Positions 9,432 through 19,732 of a stretch of DNA of 64,000 bases are shown here, piece by piece. The first letter of the stretch is position 1. Every line of letters begins with the position of its first letter. A model generated the notes under the pieces. The model saw only the letters and a program-made list of their open reading frames with translations. It ran no database searches and was not told the DNA's origin. The DNA is from Rhizobium sp. CSW-27 (GTDB lineage Bacteria > Pseudomonadota > Alphaproteobacteria > Rhizobiales > Rhizobiaceae), in assembly GCF_018760785.1 (NCBI RefSeq), contig NZ_JAHHZO010000009.1, positions 124,001-188,000 on the forward strand, read 5' to 3'. A program made the position numbers and the translations under genes.

Positions 9432-10340
9432 ATGGCAGACACAACTAAGGCCCAGCCGGTAAGCAGCGCGGCGCTTCGACGCCAGATGCTCGCCGAATTC
9501 TGGTTCTACTTTTCCGAAAACCGCGGCGCGGTCATCGGCCTCTTCGTCTTCGTCGCACTTATCTTCGTCGCGGTCTTCGCCTCCGTGATTGCGCCGCATT
9601 CGCCCTTCGAACAGTATCGCGATGCCGTTCTCGTGCCGCCGGCCTGGCTGGAAGGTGGCAGTGCCACCTACCTGCTCGGCACCGATGCGGTCGGCCGCGA
9701 CATCCTCTCGCGCCTGATCTATGGCGCGCAATATTCGCTGTTCATCGGCCTCTTCGTCACCACGCTGTCGCTCACCGGCGGAATCCTGGTCGGCCTGATC
9801 GCCGGTTATTACCGCGGCTGGGTCGATACGGTGATCATGCGCCTGATGGACATCATCCTCGCCTTCCCGTCGCTGCTTTTGGCGCTCGTGCTCGTCGCGA
9901 TCCTCGGACCCAGCCTGACGAACGGCATGATCGCGATCGCCTTGACGCTGCAGCCGCATTTCGTGCGCCTGACCCGTGCGGCGGTGATGGCGGAATTGAC
10001 GCGGGACTACGTGACCGCCGCCCGCATTTCCGGCGCCGGTCCGTTCCGCCTGATGTTCCGCACCATTTTGCCGAACTGCACGGCGCCGCTGATTGTCCAG
10101 GCGACGCTCTCGTTTTCGAACGCCATTCTCGATGCGGCAGCGCTTGGCTTCCTTGGCATGGGCGCCCAGCCGCCGGCGCCCGAATGGGGCACGATGCTGG
10201 CGGAAGCCCGCGAGTTCATCCTGCGGGCCTGGTGGGTCGTCACCTTCCCCGGGCTTGCCATCCTCATCACCGTTCTTGCCATCAACCTGATGGGCGACGG
10301 CCTGCGCGATGCGCTCGATCCGAAAATGAAGAGGTCCTGA
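9432..10340 (+). CDS. dppC: Peptide ABC transporter permease DppC
   Basis: Second permease, 302 residues. It has the OppC-type N-terminal region, a membrane helix near residues 36-58, then HLLGTDAVGRD-like motif LLGTDAVGRDILSRLIYG, which is diagnostic for DppC/OppC. The EAA loop reads TRDYVTAARISGAGPFRLM. It starts with ATG preceded by GAAGGAAG, 15 bp after dppB, and ends 2 bp before dppD. Confidence 0.93.
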   Translation: MADTTKAQPVSSAALRRQMLAEFWFYFSENRGAVIGLFVFVALIFVAVFASVIAPHSPFEQYRDAVLVPPAWLEGGSATYLLGTDAVGRDILSRLIYGAQYSLFIGLFVTTLSLTGGILVGLIAGYYRGWVDTVIMRLMDIILAFPSLLLALVLVAILGPSLTNGMIAIALTLQPHFVRLTRAAVMAELTRDYVTAARISGAGPFRLMFRTILPNCTAPLIVQATLSFSNAILDAAALGFLGMGAQPPAPEWGTMLAEAREFILRAWWVVTFPGLAILITVLAINLMGDGLRDALDPKMKRS

Positions 10341-10342
10341 TC

Positions 10343-11194
10343 ATGGCGCTTCTCGACATTCAAAACCTCACCGTCGAATTCGAAACCGCCACCGGCTGGT
10401 TCAAGGCCGTGGACGGCGTATCGCTCTCGGTCGACGAGGGCGAAGTGCTGGCCATCGTCGGCGAAAGCGGCTCCGGCAAGTCGGTCTCGATGCTCGCCGT
10501 CATGGGCCTTCTGCCTTGGACCGCGAAGATCACCGCCGACCGCATGCTCTTCCAGGGGCGCGATATCCGCGCGCTCTCCGATGGCGAACGACGCAAGCTG
10601 ATCGGCAAGGACATGGCGATGATCTTCCAGGAGCCGATCGCCAGCCTCAATCCCTGCTTCACCGTCGGTTTCCAGATCGAGGAAGTGCTGCGCATCCACA
10701 TGGGGATGGGCAAAAAGGAACGCCGTGCCCGGGCGATCGAGCTCTTCACCCAGGTCGGCCTTCCGAACCCGGCGGAACGCCTCAACCACTTCCCGCACCA
10801 GATGTCGGGCGGCCAGTGCCAGCGCGTGATGATCGCAATCGCCATTGCCTGCAATCCGAAACTCCTGATCGCCGACGAACCGACGACGGCGCTCGACGTG
10901 ACGATCCAGAAACAGATCCTTGATCTTCTGATGTCGCTGCAGGCCGAACACGGCATGGGCCTGATCATGATCACCCACGACATGGGCGTGGTGGCAGAAA
11001 CCGCCGACCGGGTGATCGTGCAGTACAAGGGCCGCAAGATGGAAGAGGCCGACGTGCTCTCGCTCTTCGAGGCGCCTAAGAACGCCTATACCCGCGCACT
11101 GCTCTCCGCCCTGCCGGAAAATGCCACCGGCGAGCGCCTGAGCACGGTTTCGGATTTCATGACGGCGGACGAACTGGCCGGAGGCACACGATGA
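10343..11194 (+). CDS. dppD: Peptide ABC transporter ATPase DppD
   Basis: Cytoplasmic ATPase of the importer. Walker A is GESGSGKS, the signature motif is MSGGQCQRV, and Walker B is [13 protein letters not shown]; the switch His is in ITHDMG. The ATG at 10343 is chosen because it begins [13 protein letters not shown], the usual start, directly after the dppC stop; the frame is open further upstream but that part lies inside dppC. At 283 residues it is shorter than E. coli DppD (about 327), having a short oligopeptide-transporter C-terminal extension. The stop overlaps the dppF start. Confidence 0.92.
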   Translation: MALLDIQNLTVEFETATGWFKAVDGVSLSVDEGEVLAIVGESGSGKSVSMLAVMGLLPWTAKITADRMLFQGRDIRALSDGERRKLIGKDMAMIFQEPIASLNPCFTVGFQIEEVLRIHMGMGKKERRARAIELFTQVGLPNPAERLNHFPHQMSGGQCQRVMIAIAIACNPKLLIADEPTTALDVTIQKQILDLLMSLQAEHGMGLIMITHDMGVVAETADRVIVQYKGRKMEEADVLSLFEAPKNAYTRALLSALPENATGERLSTVSDFMTADELAGGTR

Positions 11195-12042
11195 CGGCGA
11201 CGGAAAACAACGCGGTTCCCATGCTGGAAATCCGCAACATCAAGCAGGACTACCACGTGCCGCAGGGCCTCTTCAAACCGGAGAAGGTCGTGCATGCGGT
11301 GAAGGGCGTTTCCTTCAAGCTCGACGCCGGCAAGACGCTCGCCATCGTCGGTGAAAGCGGTTGCGGCAAGTCGACACTGGCGCGCATCCTCACCTTCATC
11401 GACCAGCCGACGGCCGGCGAACTGCTGATCGAGGGCAAGCCGGTCGATACCCGCCCCGGGCATCTCTCGGCCGAGATGCGCCGCAAGGTGCAGATCGTCT
11501 TCCAGAACCCCTATGGCTCGCTGAACCCGCGCCAGAAGATCGGCGATGTTCTGGGGGAACCGCTCGCCATCAACACCAAGATGTCGGCAGCGGAGCGCCG
11601 CGAGCGGGCGACCGAAATGCTGGTCAAGGTCGGCCTCGGCCCGGAGCATTACAACCGCTATCCGCACATGTTCTCCGGTGGCCAGCGCCAGCGCATCGCG
11701 ATTGCCCGCGCGCTGATGCTGAACCCGAAGCTTCTTGTGCTGGACGAGCCGGTCTCGGCACTCGATCTTTCGGTGCAGGCACAGGTGCTGAACCTGCTTG
11801 CCGACCTGCAGGAAGAGTTCGGCCTGACCTATGTCTTCATCAGTCACGACCTCTCGGTGGTGAAGTACATCGCCGACGAGGTGATGGTGATGTATTACGG
11901 CGAGGCGGTGGAATACGGCAGCCGCGAGGCGGTGTTCGAGGCACCGAGCCACGCCTATACGCGCACCCTGTTTGCCGCAACGCCACGGGCGGACGTCGAG
12001 TCGATCCGCGCCCGCATCGCACGCAAGAAGGCGAACGCCTGA
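11191..12042 (+). CDS. dppF: Peptide ABC transporter ATPase DppF
   Basis: Second ATPase of the importer, 283 residues, starting in a 4-bp ATGA overlap with dppD. Walker A is GESGCGKST, the Q-loop region is FQNPYGSLNPRQ (typical for DppF/OppF), the signature is FSGGQRQRI and Walker B is LLVLDEPVSALDLS. It is the last gene of the operon and is followed by a perfect stem at 12056-12083. Confidence 0.93.
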   Translation: MTATENNAVPMLEIRNIKQDYHVPQGLFKPEKVVHAVKGVSFKLDAGKTLAIVGESGCGKSTLARILTFIDQPTAGELLIEGKPVDTRPGHLSAEMRRKVQIVFQNPYGSLNPRQKIGDVLGEPLAINTKMSAAERRERATEMLVKVGLGPEHYNRYPHMFSGGQRQRIAIARALMLNPKLLVLDEPVSALDLSVQAQVLNLLADLQEEFGLTYVFISHDLSVVKYIADEVMVMYYGEAVEYGSREAVFEAPSHAYTRTLFAATPRADVESIRARIARKKANA

Positions 12043-12055
12043 TCGACGCCTTTCG

Positions 12056-12083
12056 GAAGCCGGCGGCCTCCGTCGCCGGCTTC
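12056..12083. terminator. Stem-loop between convergent dppF and DUF1349 gene
   Basis: GAAGCCGGCG (12056-12065), an 8-nt loop, and its exact complement CGCCGGCTTC (12074-12083) lie 14 bp after the dppF stop and 9 bp before the end of the convergent gene. There is no clear T-run on either side, so it may act as a shared transcript end rather than a classic terminator. Confidence 0.55.
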
Positions 12084-12091
12084 TACCTCAC

Positions 12092-12667
12092 TCAGGTGAG
12101 ATCGTGCAGATCCTTGCCCGATGGCTCGGTCACCGTGAAATCGGAAAACAGAACTTCGAGCCCCTGCCGTTCCGGCGTGCAGCACATCGGACCGACCCGA
12201 TAGGTTTCGGCAACCGGGAAGGGCGAGAGACGCATCAGCGGCCAGTGCCGGCCATCGGCGGAATATTGCAGCCTCAGCCAGCCCGCATCGACCGTCACCC
12301 GTAAATGGAGGTCGGACGGATCGCCGGCATAGGGTCCGGTCGCCCAGTCGGACTGGCCGAGCGTCAGCACGCTGCCGAGGCAGGCCACGCCGTCGGAAAA
12401 TTCGATGCCGGCCTTCAGCCAGTGGTTCTCGTCGATGCGCACCATCAGGCCGGCCTGATCGTAGAGCTGGTCATAACGCGCCCGGATCCGCATCTGGGCC
12501 GCGAAGCCGCCGGTGCGGGCAAGGCCGAAGAAATGTCCGCTGTCGCGCGCAAAGCCGTAATAGGTCGTCTGCCAGAAATCGCTCTTCGCATCGGTCGTGA
12601 CGTGCAGGCCCTTTTCCGTTAGGGACCAGTTCTGCGGCACGTTCAGCCATTCGCAGGCCTCGAACAT
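12092..12667 (-). CDS. DUF1349 concanavalin-like domain protein
   Basis: Soluble protein of 191 residues with the jelly-roll/concanavalin-like fold expected of the DUF1349 family. Characteristic stretches are TDAKSDFWQTTYYGF, YDQAGLMVRIDENHWLKAG and LRVTVDAGWLRLQYS. The start at 12667 (MFEACEWLNV) is chosen because GGGAGG lies about 9 bp upstream; an earlier in-frame codon has no such site. No signal peptide is seen. The family is often found near carbohydrate genes and may bind sugars, but its reaction is not known. It is transcribed toward dppF and divergently from recQ (62 bp apart). Confidence 0.8.
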   Translation of the reverse strand: MFEACEWLNVPQNWSLTEKGLHVTTDAKSDFWQTTYYGFARDSGHFFGLARTGGFAAQMRIRARYDQLYDQAGLMVRIDENHWLKAGIEFSDGVACLGSVLTLGQSDWATGPYAGDPSDLHLRVTVDAGWLRLQYSADGRHWPLMRLSPFPVAETYRVGPMCCTPERQGLEVLFSDFTVTEPSGKDLHDLT

Positions 12668-12729
12668 GTCTTTCCTCCCTCGCCGTTTGCTGATGTACAT
12701 AAACACTGACTCGTGACGAAAGCGAAGCC

Positions 12730-14592
12730 ATGCCCCGACACCAGACAGAGACCGACCGCCTTTTCGAGACCGATGGCCTGCGGCATCCGCTCGCAGTGCT
12801 GCGCGAAGTCTATGGCTATACGGCCTTTCGCGGGCGGCAGGCGGAGGTGGTCGCCGCGGTCACCGCAGGACGCGATGCCGTGGTGCTGTTTCCGACAGGG
12901 GCGGGCAAATCGCTGTGTTTCCAGATCCCGGCGCTCTGCCGGGAGGGCGTCGGCATCGTCGTCTCGCCGCTGATTGCCCTGATGCGCGATCAGGTGGAAG
13001 CGCTGAAGCAGCTCGGCGTGCGGGCTGCGGCGCTGAACTCGTCTCTGACCCGGGAGGACTACGTCGCGGTGCGGCGCGCGCTCGACCGCCGGGAACTCGA
13101 CCTGCTCTACGTGACACCGGAGCGCACGGTGACGCCGGGCTTCCGCGAGATGCTCGACCAGACGAAGATTGCCCTGTTTGCCATCGACGAGGCGCATTGC
13201 GTTTCGCAATGGGGCCATGATTTCCGGCCGGAATATCGTGAACTCGGCCAGCTGGCGAGGCTTTATCCCGGCGTGCCACGCGTGGCGCTGACGGCCACCG
13301 CCGATCCGCATACCCGCGAGGATATCATCGAACGGCTGGCGCTGCAGGGCGCGCAGGTGTTTACCACCTCCTTCGATCGGCCGAACATTACCTACGAGAT
13401 CGTCGAACGCGACCAGCCACGCCAGCAATTGCTGCGCTTCCTGTCGCGCCACAAGGGATCGAGCGGCATCGTCTACTGCCTGTCGCGCGCCAAGGTGGAA
13501 GACACAGCCGACTGGCTGAACGCGCAGGGCATCCGGGCACTGCCCTATCATGCCGGCATGGAGCGGGAGAAGCGCGACGCGCATCAGGATGCCTTTCTGA
13601 AGGAAGAAGATCTCTGCCTCGTGGCAACCGTCGCGTTCGGCATGGGCATCGACAAGCCGAACGTTCGCTATGTCGCCCATCTCGACCTGCCGGGCTCGGT
13701 GGAGGCCTATTACCAGGAAACCGGCCGCGCCGGCCGCGACGGATTGCCCTCGGAAGTCTGGATGGCCTACGGCATGGCCGATGTCATCCAGCGCGGACGC
13801 ATGATCGACGAGGGCGGATCGAGCGACGACATCAAGCGGGTGGAACGCGCCAAGCTGAACGCGCTGCTTGCCATCTGCGAGACACCGGGCTGCCGCCGGC
13901 AGGCGATCCTCGCGCATTTCGGCGAGGCGCATGCCGGCCGCTGCGGCAATTGCGATACCTGCCTGAAACCGGTCGAAACCTGGGATGGCACGGACGCCGC
14001 GATCAAGGCGCTCGCCGCCATCTATCGCACCGGCGAACGCTTCGGCACCGGACACCTGATCGACGTGCTGCTCGGCACCGTCAACGAGAAGACAACTCGC
14101 TTCGGCCATGTGGACATGCCGGTTTTCGGCGCCGGCAAGGATCTCGCGGCCAAGACCTGGCAATCGGTATTCCGCCAGCTGCTGGCGACGGGGCTGATCA
14201 GCGTCGACCATGCGGCCTTCGGCGCGTTGAAGCTGGAGGAATCCGCCCGCGCCGTCTTCAAGCGGGAACGGGAGGTGCGTTTCCGCGTCGACCGCCCGAC
14301 CAAGGGCAAGGCTGCCCGCAATGCTTCGGCGAGTTCAGCCAATGCCCGCTCGGCGCTCGAGGGCGACGACATGGCGCTGTTCGAAACGCTGCGCGCCGCC
14401 CGCATGGAGCTGGCGCGCGAGCTTGCCGTACCGCCCTACCTGATCTTTCCGGACACCACGCTGGTCGCCTTCTCCAAGGAACGCCCGATGACGCCGGACG
14501 ACATGCTCAGCATTTCCGGCGTCGGCCCTTCCAAGCTCGAACGCTATGGCGAGACTTTTCTTGACCTCATCCGGGAGCATGGCGGCGCCTGA
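12730..14592 (+). CDS. recQ: ATP-dependent DNA helicase RecQ
   Basis: 3'-5' DNA helicase for recombination and fork repair, 620 residues. Domain order: superfamily 2 helicase core with Walker [14 protein letters not shown] (near residue 56), DEAH box [15 protein letters not shown], and motif VI region [10 protein letters not shown]. Next comes the zinc-binding RQC region with cysteines in CETPGCRRQ and CGNCDTC, and a C-terminal HRDC domain ([20 protein letters not shown]). All family elements are intact and the length is normal. Confidence 0.96.
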   Translation: MPRHQTETDRLFETDGLRHPLAVLREVYGYTAFRGRQAEVVAAVTAGRDAVVLFPTGAGKSLCFQIPALCREGVGIVVSPLIALMRDQVEALKQLGVRAAALNSSLTREDYVAVRRALDRRELDLLYVTPERTVTPGFREMLDQTKIALFAIDEAHCVSQWGHDFRPEYRELGQLARLYPGVPRVALTATADPHTREDIIERLALQGAQVFTTSFDRPNITYEIVERDQPRQQLLRFLSRHKGSSGIVYCLSRAKVEDTADWLNAQGIRALPYHAGMEREKRDAHQDAFLKEEDLCLVATVAFGMGIDKPNVRYVAHLDLPGSVEAYYQETGRAGRDGLPSEVWMAYGMADVIQRGRMIDEGGSSDDIKRVERAKLNALLAICETPGCRRQAILAHFGEAHAGRCGNCDTCLKPVETWDGTDAAIKALAAIYRTGERFGTGHLIDVLLGTVNEKTTRFGHVDMPVFGAGKDLAAKTWQSVFRQLLATGLISVDHAAFGALKLEESARAVFKREREVRFRVDRPTKGKAARNASASSANARSALEGDDMALFETLRAARMELARELAVPPYLIFPDTTLVAFSKERPMTPDDMLSISGVGPSKLERYGETFLDLIREHGGA

Positions 14593-14624
14593 CAAGGCAG
14601 CGCCGCGACCTGATCGTTCTGCGG

Positions 14625-16031
14625 TCAGATCCTCGTCAGCGCTTCCGCCACACGCTCCCGCCAGGCGGCATTCTGAACCAGCGCTTCCGGAAACAGGCCG
14701 GGCAGGGCGAAAAAGGCATCCGGCGAGCCGGTCTCGGCCGAGCGGCGACCGGCGGCGCGAAGCTCGTCCGCCCGCGGGTCCTCCAGAAGGTCGGTGGTGC
14801 GGATGTAGTCGATCCAGAACGCGGTTGCCTCGGCAAATTCCACCGCTTGATCACCATGCGCCAGCGCATCGACGGTGGCGGCAAAGATGCGCTGCGGCAT
14901 CTTCTGGCTTCCATCCATGGCGATCTGCTTGGTCTTGTGGGCAATCGTCGGATTGCTGAAGCGGGCGATCAGTTCCGCCTGATAGGCATCGAGATCGATG
15001 CCCGGCACCGGATCCAGCGTGCGGGCCGAGGCTGCCATGTGGCGGCGAACGCGCGCCGCATGTTCCGGCACCGCCATCACGTCGCGCACAAAGGCAAGAC
15101 CCTTCAACTGGCCGAGATAGGCGAGCATGGAGTGGGCGCCGTTGAGAAGCCGGAGCTTCATCTTCTCATAGGGCTCGACCGTCTCCACAAACAGGGCACC
15201 GGCCTTTTCCCAGGCCGGGCGGTCGCTGGCGAAGCGATCCTCGATCACCCATTGCAGGAAGGGCTCGGTATCGAGCGCCAGCCGATCCTCGGCGCCCAGC
15301 AGTTCGGCCGCCCGCGACAGCGTTTCCGCGGTGGCGGCCGGCACGATGCGGTCGACCATGGTGCAGGGGAATGCGCCCTCGGCGGCAATCCAGTCCGCGA
15401 GGAGGGGGTCGCGCCGGGTCGCCATGTCCAGCACCAGCCGGCGCACGACGCGACCATTGGTCGGCAGGTTGTCGCAGCAGAGAACGGTGAAGGGCGCGGT
15501 GCCCGCCCGCCGCCGCCGCGCCAGCCCCTCGACCAGAAAGCCGATCGCTCCGGTTGGAGCCTCCGGATCGGCGAGATCGGCTGCGATGGCGGGATGGGCA
15601 AGGTCGAGCCCGCCGGTGACGGGATCGAGGCCATAGGCCTTTTCCGTCACCGTCAGCGTCACGATCCGCGTGTCGGGGCTTTCGAGGCGGGCGAGCAGGT
15701 TCTCGCGCTCATCGGCTGCCGAGATGCCGCCGATGACCGAACCAACAAGGCGCATCTGTGGACCGCTCGCATCGCGCGCCGTCACGGTGAACAGATGGTC
15801 CTGCCGGCGCAGATCCTCCACCGCCTGACGCGAGCGCAGGCTGACCCCGATGATGCCCCAGTCGCCAAACTCCTCGGCGAGCGCGAGGTCGGTATAGACC
15901 GCCTGATGGGCACGGTGAAAGGCGCCGAAACCGAGATGCACGATGCCGGGCTTCAGCCGCTGCCGGTCGAAGCCCGGGGACAGAACGCCGGCGGGCAGGG
16001 GTGTGGCGGAGGTGAGGGGCTGCATGCTCAT
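14625..16031 (-). CDS. uxuB: Fructuronate reductase / mannitol dehydrogenase family
   Basis: NAD-dependent long-chain dehydrogenase/reductase of 468 residues that should interconvert D-fructuronate and D-mannonate. The N-terminal Rossmann region GIVHLGFGAFHRAHQA and the catalytic region KLRLLNGAHSMLAYLG (Lys, Asn and His of the family) are both present. It overlaps uxuA by 4 bp, which supports fructuronate reductase over mannitol or tagaturonate dehydrogenase. It is the last gene of the GntR-TRAP operon and converges on recQ with a 32-bp gap. Confidence 0.88.
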   Translation of the reverse strand: MSMQPLTSATPLPAGVLSPGFDRQRLKPGIVHLGFGAFHRAHQAVYTDLALAEEFGDWGIIGVSLRSRQAVEDLRRQDHLFTVTARDASGPQMRLVGSVIGGISAADERENLLARLESPDTRIVTLTVTEKAYGLDPVTGGLDLAHPAIAADLADPEAPTGAIGFLVEGLARRRRAGTAPFTVLCCDNLPTNGRVVRRLVLDMATRRDPLLADWIAAEGAFPCTMVDRIVPAATAETLSRAAELLGAEDRLALDTEPFLQWVIEDRFASDRPAWEKAGALFVETVEPYEKMKLRLLNGAHSMLAYLGQLKGLAFVRDVMAVPEHAARVRRHMAASARTLDPVPGIDLDAYQAELIARFSNPTIAHKTKQIAMDGSQKMPQRIFAATVDALAHGDQAVEFAEATAFWIDYIRTTDLLEDPRADELRAAGRRSAETGSPDAFFALPGLFPEALVQNAAWRERVAEALTRI

Positions 16032-17254
16032 GACAATCCTGATGCGGTTTGGCCGGTGGCGGCGAGGCCGAAGGCCCGGTGGGAGAGGGCGCGTTCGATG
16101 CCGCGCAGTTCGGCAAGTCCCTTGAGGCGGCCGATGGCGGGATAGCCAGGCTGCGCGCTGCGCGTGAGATCGTCGAGAATTTCCTGCCCATGGTCCGGGC
16201 GCATGGGGATCTGGTGATCAGTGCGACCTTCCGCCTTGCGCCGAGCCTCCTCGGCCAGGAGTTCGGCGATCACCGCCACCATGTCCGTATCGCCTTCCAG
16301 GTGCTCGTCCTCGAAGAAGGAGCAGGGAGTGCGCTCTTCCTCGCGGCGCACATTGCGCAGATGGACGAAGTGGATGCGCGAGGCGAAACGGCGCGCCATC
16401 GCCGGCAGGTCGTTATCGGCGCGCGCGCCGAGCGAACCGGTGCAGAAGGTCATGCCATTGGCGGGATGATCCACGGCCGCCAGCATCTCGGCATAATCCT
16501 CTGCGGTCGAGAGAATCCGTGGCAGGCCGAGCAGCGCCCATGGCGGATCATCCGGGTGCGCGCAGATGTTGATGCCCGCCTGCTCGGCAACGGGGACCAC
16601 TTCGGCCAGGAAATCGAAGAGATTCCGCTTGAGGCGCTGCCGGTCGATACCGGCATAGGTTTCGAGCAGGCCGAGCAGTTGCGGCAGGCTGTAGCCATCG
16701 GCAGAGCCGGGCAGGCCGGCGCCGATATTGCGCGACAGGGCAGTGCGGCGTGCCTCGTCCATCGCGCCGAAGCGATCCGCTGCCTCGGCGCGCGTGTCTG
16801 CGTCGTAATCGCCTTCGGCGCCGGGGCGCTGCAGCAGGTGCAGGTCGAAGGCCGCGAAGTCTATGCGGTCGAAACGCATGGCTCTCGCACCGTGGCGGGC
16901 GCTCCAGCGCAGCTCCGTGCGCGTCCAGTCGAGGATCGGCATGAAATTATAGCAGACCGTGCGGATGCCGGCCGCCCCCAGCCGGCGCAGGGTTTCCTGC
17001 CAGTTGGCGACATGCAGGCGCCACTCGCCGGTCTGCGTCTTGATACTTTCCGATACCGGCACGCTTTCCACCACGTCCCAGACGAGCCCGCCCGCGACAA
17101 TCTCCGCCTGACGGCGGGCGATCTCCTCGACGGGCCAGACCTCGCCGGTCGGAATGTGATGCAGGGCGCTGACGATGCCGACAGCACCCGCCTGCGCCGC
17201 ATCCGTCACGCTCACCCGGTCGATCGGGCCAAACCAGCGCCAGGTATGTCTCAT
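16028..17254 (-). CDS. uxuA: Mannonate dehydratase
   Basis: Converts D-mannonate to 2-keto-3-deoxy-D-gluconate with a divalent metal in a TIM barrel. The 408 residues begin with the typical MRHTWRWFGPIDRVSV and contain the metal-site regions ICAHPDDPPWALLGLP, FCTGSLGAR and HFVHLRNVRR, and near the end MRPDHGQEI. It is transcribed between the zinc dehydrogenase (9 bp gap) and uxuB (4 bp overlap). Its product would enter central metabolism through KDG kinase and aldolase, which are not in the window. Confidence 0.93.
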   Translation of the reverse strand: MRHTWRWFGPIDRVSVTDAAQAGAVGIVSALHHIPTGEVWPVEEIARRQAEIVAGGLVWDVVESVPVSESIKTQTGEWRLHVANWQETLRRLGAAGIRTVCYNFMPILDWTRTELRWSARHGARAMRFDRIDFAAFDLHLLQRPGAEGDYDADTRAEAADRFGAMDEARRTALSRNIGAGLPGSADGYSLPQLLGLLETYAGIDRQRLKRNLFDFLAEVVPVAEQAGINICAHPDDPPWALLGLPRILSTAEDYAEMLAAVDHPANGMTFCTGSLGARADNDLPAMARRFASRIHFVHLRNVRREEERTPCSFFEDEHLEGDTDMVAVIAELLAEEARRKAEGRTDHQIPMRPDHGQEILDDLTRSAQPGYPAIGRLKGLAELRGIERALSHRAFGLAATGQTASGLS

Positions 17255-17263
17255 CAGAAAACC

Positions 17264-18322
17264 TCAGGAGAGAAAATGCAGTTGAACCTTGCAGGCCACC
17301 GTGCGGTCGCCCGCCTGCCGGAAGGCGGCATCGGCCTCTTCCAGCGCAAAGCTGTGGGAGAGAATGGGCCGCACGTCGATGCGGCGTGCGGCGATGTGGC
17401 CAACGGCCTCGGCAAACTCGCTGTCGAAGCGCTGCGAGCCGATCATGGTGATCTCCTTGCCGACCAGGGCATTGAGCGGCAGCCTGATATCGCCCGTCAC
17501 GCCCACCTGCACGATGGTGCCACGCGGGCGCACGGTAGCGATCGCGGCCCGCAACGCCGGTTCGGCGGCAGAGCATTCGAAGACCACGTCGAATTGTCCC
17601 TTGTCGGCCTCGTAGGCAGAGAGCAGGTCCGGCCGCTCGGCTACGTTGATGATGCCGGTCGCGCCCATGGCCAGCGCGCGCTGAAGTGCGGCATCGGCCA
17701 GATCGGTGGCGATCACCTCCCCGGCGCCCGCATGCCGGGCCGCCGCCACCACCAGCGCGCCGATGGGGCCGGAGCCGGTCACGAGCACCCGCTTTCCGGA
17801 AAGATCGCCGGCGCGCGACACCGCATGCAGGCAGACTGCAAGCGGCTCGGCGCAGGCCGCTTCCTGCGGGCTGACCAGTGCGCCGGCCGGCAGGCACTGG
17901 CGGGCCGGCACGACCATCCAGTCCCGAAACAGCCCCTGCGCATGCGGCAGCCGCATGGCGCTGCCCATGAACTGCATGTCGAGGCAATGAATGGGAAGAT
18001 CTTCCGCGCAGAACCGGCAGTGACCGCAGGGCTGGCTCGGATTGATGGCGACCAGGTCTCCCGGCGCCAGATGCGAGACGCCATCCCCCCGCGCCGCCAC
18101 ATGGCCGGCGGCCTCGTGGCCCGGAATGATCGGCTCGCGCACGCGGATCGGCCCAAAGCCGCCGTCCTGGTAGTAATGCAGGTCGGAGCCGCAGATGCCG
18201 GCGGCCGCCATCTTCAGAAGCACCTCCCCCGGGCCGGGGGAGGCAAGCGCCATGGTTTCCACCCGGATGTCGCGGGTGTCGTGAAGCCGCGCAACGCGGG
18301 TCTGTCGTGCCCTGTCCTCCAT
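17264..18322 (-). CDS. Zinc-dependent aldonate dehydrogenase (L-gulonate/L-idonate 5-DH type)
   Basis: Medium-chain alcohol dehydrogenase of 352 residues. The catalytic zinc region is GICGSDLHYYQDG with GHEAAGHV, the structural-zinc cysteines are in PCGHCRFCAEDLPIHC, and the NAD-binding motif is VTGSGPIGALV. The start at 18322 (MEDRARQ) shares one base with the dctM stop, so the frame upstream of it is only read-through inside dctM. Similar enzymes oxidise L-idonate, L-gulonate, sorbitol or threonine. Because it lies with uxuA and uxuB and there is no uronate isomerase here, oxidation of an imported aldonate to fructuronate is the best inference. Confidence 0.8.
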   Translation of the reverse strand: MEDRARQTRVARLHDTRDIRVETMALASPGPGEVLLKMAAAGICGSDLHYYQDGGFGPIRVREPIIPGHEAAGHVAARGDGVSHLAPGDLVAINPSQPCGHCRFCAEDLPIHCLDMQFMGSAMRLPHAQGLFRDWMVVPARQCLPAGALVSPQEAACAEPLAVCLHAVSRAGDLSGKRVLVTGSGPIGALVVAAARHAGAGEVIATDLADAALQRALAMGATGIINVAERPDLLSAYEADKGQFDVVFECSAAEPALRAAIATVRPRGTIVQVGVTGDIRLPLNALVGKEITMIGSQRFDSEFAEAVGHIAARRIDVRPILSHSFALEEADAAFRQAGDRTVACKVQLHFLS

Positions 18323-19728
18323 CAGCGGATCAGCCCCAGTTCCTTCGGCAGCCACAGGGTGATGGACGGCACGAAGGTGATCAGCAGCAGCGCGACGAAG
18401 AGCGGCACCAGCCAGGGCAGGATCGCCATCGTCGTGCGTTCCACCGAGAGCTTTGCCACGCGCGACAGCACGAACAGCACCATGCCAAGCGGCGGATGCA
18501 GGAGTCCGATCATCAGGTTCAGCGTCATGATCAGGCCGAAATGCACCGGATCGATGCCGAACTTGGCCACCAGCGGCAGCAGGATCGGCACCAGGATGCT
18601 GATCGCGGCAATGGTATCGAGGAAGCAGCCGATGAACAGCATCAGCAGGTTCACCAGAAGCAGGAAGACCCACTTGTTGGTAGTAATGCTGAGAATGGCA
18701 TCCGAGAGCAGCTGCGCTGCCTGGCTGACGGTCAGGAGCCAGGCGAAGATCGAGGCGGCGGTGACGATGAACAGCACCGAGGCCGTCGTCTCGATGGTGT
18801 CGAAGGTGGAGCGGGCAAGGCTGGCAAAGGTCATGGTCCGGTAGCGGACGAGGCCAAGGAAGAGCGACCAGAGAACGGCCGCCACCGCCGCTTCCGTCGG
18901 CGTGAACCAGCCCATGGTCATGCCGCCGATCAGGATGACCGGCGTCATCAGCGCCATGACGGCGGAAAAGTCGAAGTACCAGTCGAGCGCAAGCAGCACG
19001 ACGAGGGCGAGCCCCACGGCGAGGTTCATCGACAGCCCGGCCGCCATCAACAGATAGACGGCAACGGGGAAGGACAGCACGATCACCACCTCCAGCGAGG
19101 CGGAGAGCAGGCGGCGGATCTCGAAGGGCGAATCCGACCCCCAGCCGCGACGATAGGCAAACAGCGCGACCGTCAGCATCATCAGGACCGTCATCACCAC
19201 GCCCGGCACGATGCCTGCCATGAACAAGGCACCGATCGAGACATTGGCCATCATGCCATAGATGACGAAGGGCAGGCTCGGCGGGAAGATCGGTCCGAGC
19301 GTCGCCGAGGCAGCCGTGACGCCGACGGCGGCCTCCACGGGATAGCCATGATCCTTCATGGCCTTGATCTCGATGGTGCCGATGCCGGCCGCATCGGCAA
19401 GCGCGGTGCCGGACATGCCGGAAAAGATCACAGAGCCGATGATGTTGACCTGCGCGAGGCCGCCCTTCATCCAGCCGACCAGCGCCACGGCAAAGGCATA
19501 GATGCGGCCGGTGACGCCCGCCGTGTTCATCAGGTTGCCGGCCAGGATGAAGAAGGGCACCGCCAGCAGGGGGAAGCTCTCGACGCCCGCAATCATGCGC
19601 TGGGCGGCGATGATATCCGGCGCGACGCCGTAGAAGATGAGGTAGAGCACCGACGCCACCGCCATGGCAATGGCCACCGGCACGCCGACCAGCATGAAGC
19701 CGATGAAGGACCCGACAAGCAGAAGCAT
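18322..19728 (-). CDS. dctM: TRAP transporter large permease DctM
   Basis: Inner-membrane channel subunit of a tripartite ATP-independent periplasmic transporter, driven by a sodium or proton gradient. The 468 residues are almost wholly hydrophobic with about 12-13 membrane segments. They carry DctM features such as GVPVAIAMAVAS near the start, PFFILAGNLMN and the C-terminal HPPLGMVLFV. It lies 4 bp after dctQ in the operon direction. Confidence 0.93.
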   Translation of the reverse strand: MLLLVGSFIGFMLVGVPVAIAMAVASVLYLIFYGVAPDIIAAQRMIAGVESFPLLAVPFFILAGNLMNTAGVTGRIYAFAVALVGWMKGGLAQVNIIGSVIFSGMSGTALADAAGIGTIEIKAMKDHGYPVEAAVGVTAASATLGPIFPPSLPFVIYGMMANVSIGALFMAGIVPGVVMTVLMMLTVALFAYRRGWGSDSPFEIRRLLSASLEVVIVLSFPVAVYLLMAAGLSMNLAVGLALVVLLALDWYFDFSAVMALMTPVILIGGMTMGWFTPTEAAVAAVLWSLFLGLVRYRTMTFASLARSTFDTIETTASVLFIVTAASIFAWLLTVSQAAQLLSDAILSITTNKWVFLLLVNLLMLFIGCFLDTIAAISILVPILLPLVAKFGIDPVHFGLIMTLNLMIGLLHPPLGMVLFVLSRVAKLSVERTTMAILPWLVPLFVALLLITFVPSITLWLPKELGLIR

Positions 19729-19732
19729 GGTC

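Noticed and set aside
16049..18844. Plus-strand frame of 931 codons
   Set aside because: Lies opposite uxuA, the zinc dehydrogenase and dctM, all of which have clear motifs; its own sequence shows none.
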